Part shown: piece by piece, positions 62,485 to 64,000 of the stretch | Numbering within the stretch: the stretch's first letter is position 1 | Layout: each line of letters starts with the position of its first letter | NCBI GenBank assembly: GCA_009760855.2 | Contig: WPIO01000012.1 | Span: 5,768,501 to 5,832,500 of the forward strand | DNA: 64,000 nucleotides | Direction: 5' to 3' | Origin: Cristatella mucedo | Lineage: Eukaryota; Bryozoa; Phylactolaemata; Cristatellidae | Notes under the pieces: model-generated | Told to the model about the DNA's origin: nothing | Database searches by the model: none | What the model saw: only the letters and a program-made list of their open reading frames with translations | Position numbers and translations under genes: made by a program

Positions 62485-63190
62485 ACGAGTTTTCGCTAGA
62501 AAGCACAGGTGCAGCCAACCCTAATTCTCCGCTTCTCGTCTCGTTGATTTCTCGCTTCAGAGGGCGCCTTTTCAACATTCAAAAGAAGCGAGCGGAATGC
62601 TACAGAGCGAGGACGGGCGGGCTTTGGGTCTGCGTTGCGTTTTTAACGGCTTCGATCTCGAATTCTGCTTACCGTACCGCAGGCGGAGGAGCGTGCAAGT
62701 GAAAGCGACCGCCGTGCTGCATGCGTGCAGACCTGCTCGCAGGTCCTTGTCACCGGAAAACTCGCATGCTGATTCCGCATAGCAACCTGCTCAAGTCGGC
62801 AACTGTTGGCTGGGAGCGCCGCCAAAGCGACGCCTTTCGCGGCCACGTGATTTAGCCGCTAGATTCTACTCCGCTCATCAAACAGCAAGCAAAGGTCGAG
62901 GCCGACTGGTCCGTATCCTTAATAAAACGCTCGCTGCAGCTCTGACGCCGTGTCTTTAGCTAGCGCCTCCAGTGAACTCGCTCGGACGGCTTCCACTGCA
63001 GCTCAGCGTCACTGCTTAACCTAGTTAATGGATTTGCATTAGAAAATAAATCTCGGCACTTATTTAGAGGAAATTTTTTTATATGCGAACCGCAGCAGCT
63101 AGTGCGTCAGCGAGGAGGAGCTAGCTAGGCGTTAGCCCACGCTGATCTGGCAACTGCGAACTGGTCCCTTTTACCTGACTTCGCCTTCGT
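62485..63190. other. Gene-free stretch
   Basis: GC-rich in its first half, with no recognisable exon. Confidence 0.4.
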
Positions 63191-63450
63191 ACAGTGCAAC
63201 TGTCAGAAGGCGGATATATATGGAGATGTACGCGTGCCCGTGGCGAGATCTTCGTATAGTGCAACTGTCGGAAGGCGGATATGTATGGAGATGTACGTGT
63301 GCCCGTGGCGAGATCTTCGGACAGTGCAACTGTCGGAAGGCGGATATGTATGGAGATGTACGTGTGCCCGTGGCGAGATCTTCGGACAGTGCAACTGTCG
63401 GAAGGCGGATATGCATGGAGATGTACGCGTGCCCGCGGCGAGATCTTCGA
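63191..63450. repeat. 65-bp minisatellite, four units
   Basis: Units start at 63191, 63256, 63321 and 63386, each beginning AYAGTGCAACTGTC and ending GGCGAGATCTTCG. They differ at only a few bases. Because 65 is not a multiple of 3, the same unit is read in a different frame each time, giving overlapping open frames that are not genes. Confidence 0.95.
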
Positions 63451-63929
63451 GCGAGCGTCGCTAGCTCAATGCAGAACTTTCGAGAAATATTCGAACAAAT
63501 GCACGCGGACCCGATGAGGCTCCAGCTCAAATATGAAACGTAACTTTGCTCCATCTTTTGTTTTCCGATGACGCCTTCAGTTGGGGGATGAACGTTTATA
63601 AAAGTCCACTAAGCTTTTGCTGTAAAAAAGCCTAAGGATATTGCGATGGGCTCGGGAGTTTTGGCCGAAGACTGTAAAATGCTATCATGAAACATACCCG
63701 ATTTTAATGCGTTTAATTGCAACATTATTTCAACTAACAGTATTTTCACAGCATCGGCTATGTTGATAGCGTATTTTATATGCTTTATAACGCAGATTTA
63801 CGCATCGAATGCCGTTTGGTAAAGTTACCCGTGATCTGAAATGCTCCACTAACAAGCGCGAGGACAGCGATATGCCGACTTCCGATAATCGAGTTCCACT
63901 GATGGTGCCACCCAAGTCGTGAATGCGAC

Positions 63930-64000
63930 AGCAGACCACGTGTCTCCTTTGTTAAAGGAGCTAGGATGACTGCCGGCTGATCAATGGATGCAGAGCTAAG
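63930..64000 (+). mobile_element. LINE A fragment running off the window
   Basis: CACGTGTCTCCTTTGTTAAAG and GAGCTAGGATGACTGCC match LINE A just before the [10 protein letters not shown] region. The rest lies beyond base 64000. Confidence 0.75.

Noticed and set aside
63191-63450. CRISPR-like array
   Set aside because: The units are contiguous 65-bp tandem copies with no unique spacers, and the DNA is eukaryotic.

Overview
The window reads as nuclear DNA of a bilaterian animal, most likely an invertebrate. It has spliced genes with GT-AG introns, tRNA-derived SINEs, L2/CR1-like LINEs, hAT-type DNA elements and very many microsatellites. I cannot fix the phylum. Only two protein-coding genes are supported, both on the minus strand.

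Gene 1 is a two-pore-domain potassium (K2P) channel. Exon 1 (35183-35642) and exon 2 (19665-20209) join in frame across a ~15 kb intron that splits the first glycine codon of the pore-1 GYG filter. Gene 2 is a HAND-family bHLH transcription factor. Its first exon (41608-42333) carries the whole bHLH domain and three polyalanine tracts, and it ends at a clean splice donor. The HAND second exon was not found. Either it lies unrecognised between the genes, or the K2P gene sits inside the HAND intron.

Layout: 1-19 kb is AT-richer and mostly decayed LINEs and SINEs. 19.6-35.6 kb is the K2P locus, whose intron holds SPIN-like hAT elements, LINE A, SINE2 and microsatellites. About 28-48 kb is GC- and CpG-rich around both first exons, with (GGC)n, (GA)n, a CACACG hexamer array and several long perfect inverted repeats. 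48-64 kb is again repeat-dominated: SINE1, LINE B, an inverted pair of a GA-tailed repeat, and a 65-bp minisatellite.

The repeats form a coherent set. LINE A ends in an ATTAC-type tail and LINE B in an ATT-type tail. SINE2 has a tRNA-like head and a tail shared with LINE B, as expected of a SINE mobilised by its partner LINE. The shared tail folds into a hairpin whose arms show compensatory changes between copies. SINE1 is a second tRNA-derived family with an unusually long hairpin between its A and B boxes. A SPIN-like hAT element with an 8-bp target duplication (7/8 match) contains a nested LINE B copy. No CRISPR, phage, operon or bacterial feature is present, and none of the other ORFs is convincing.
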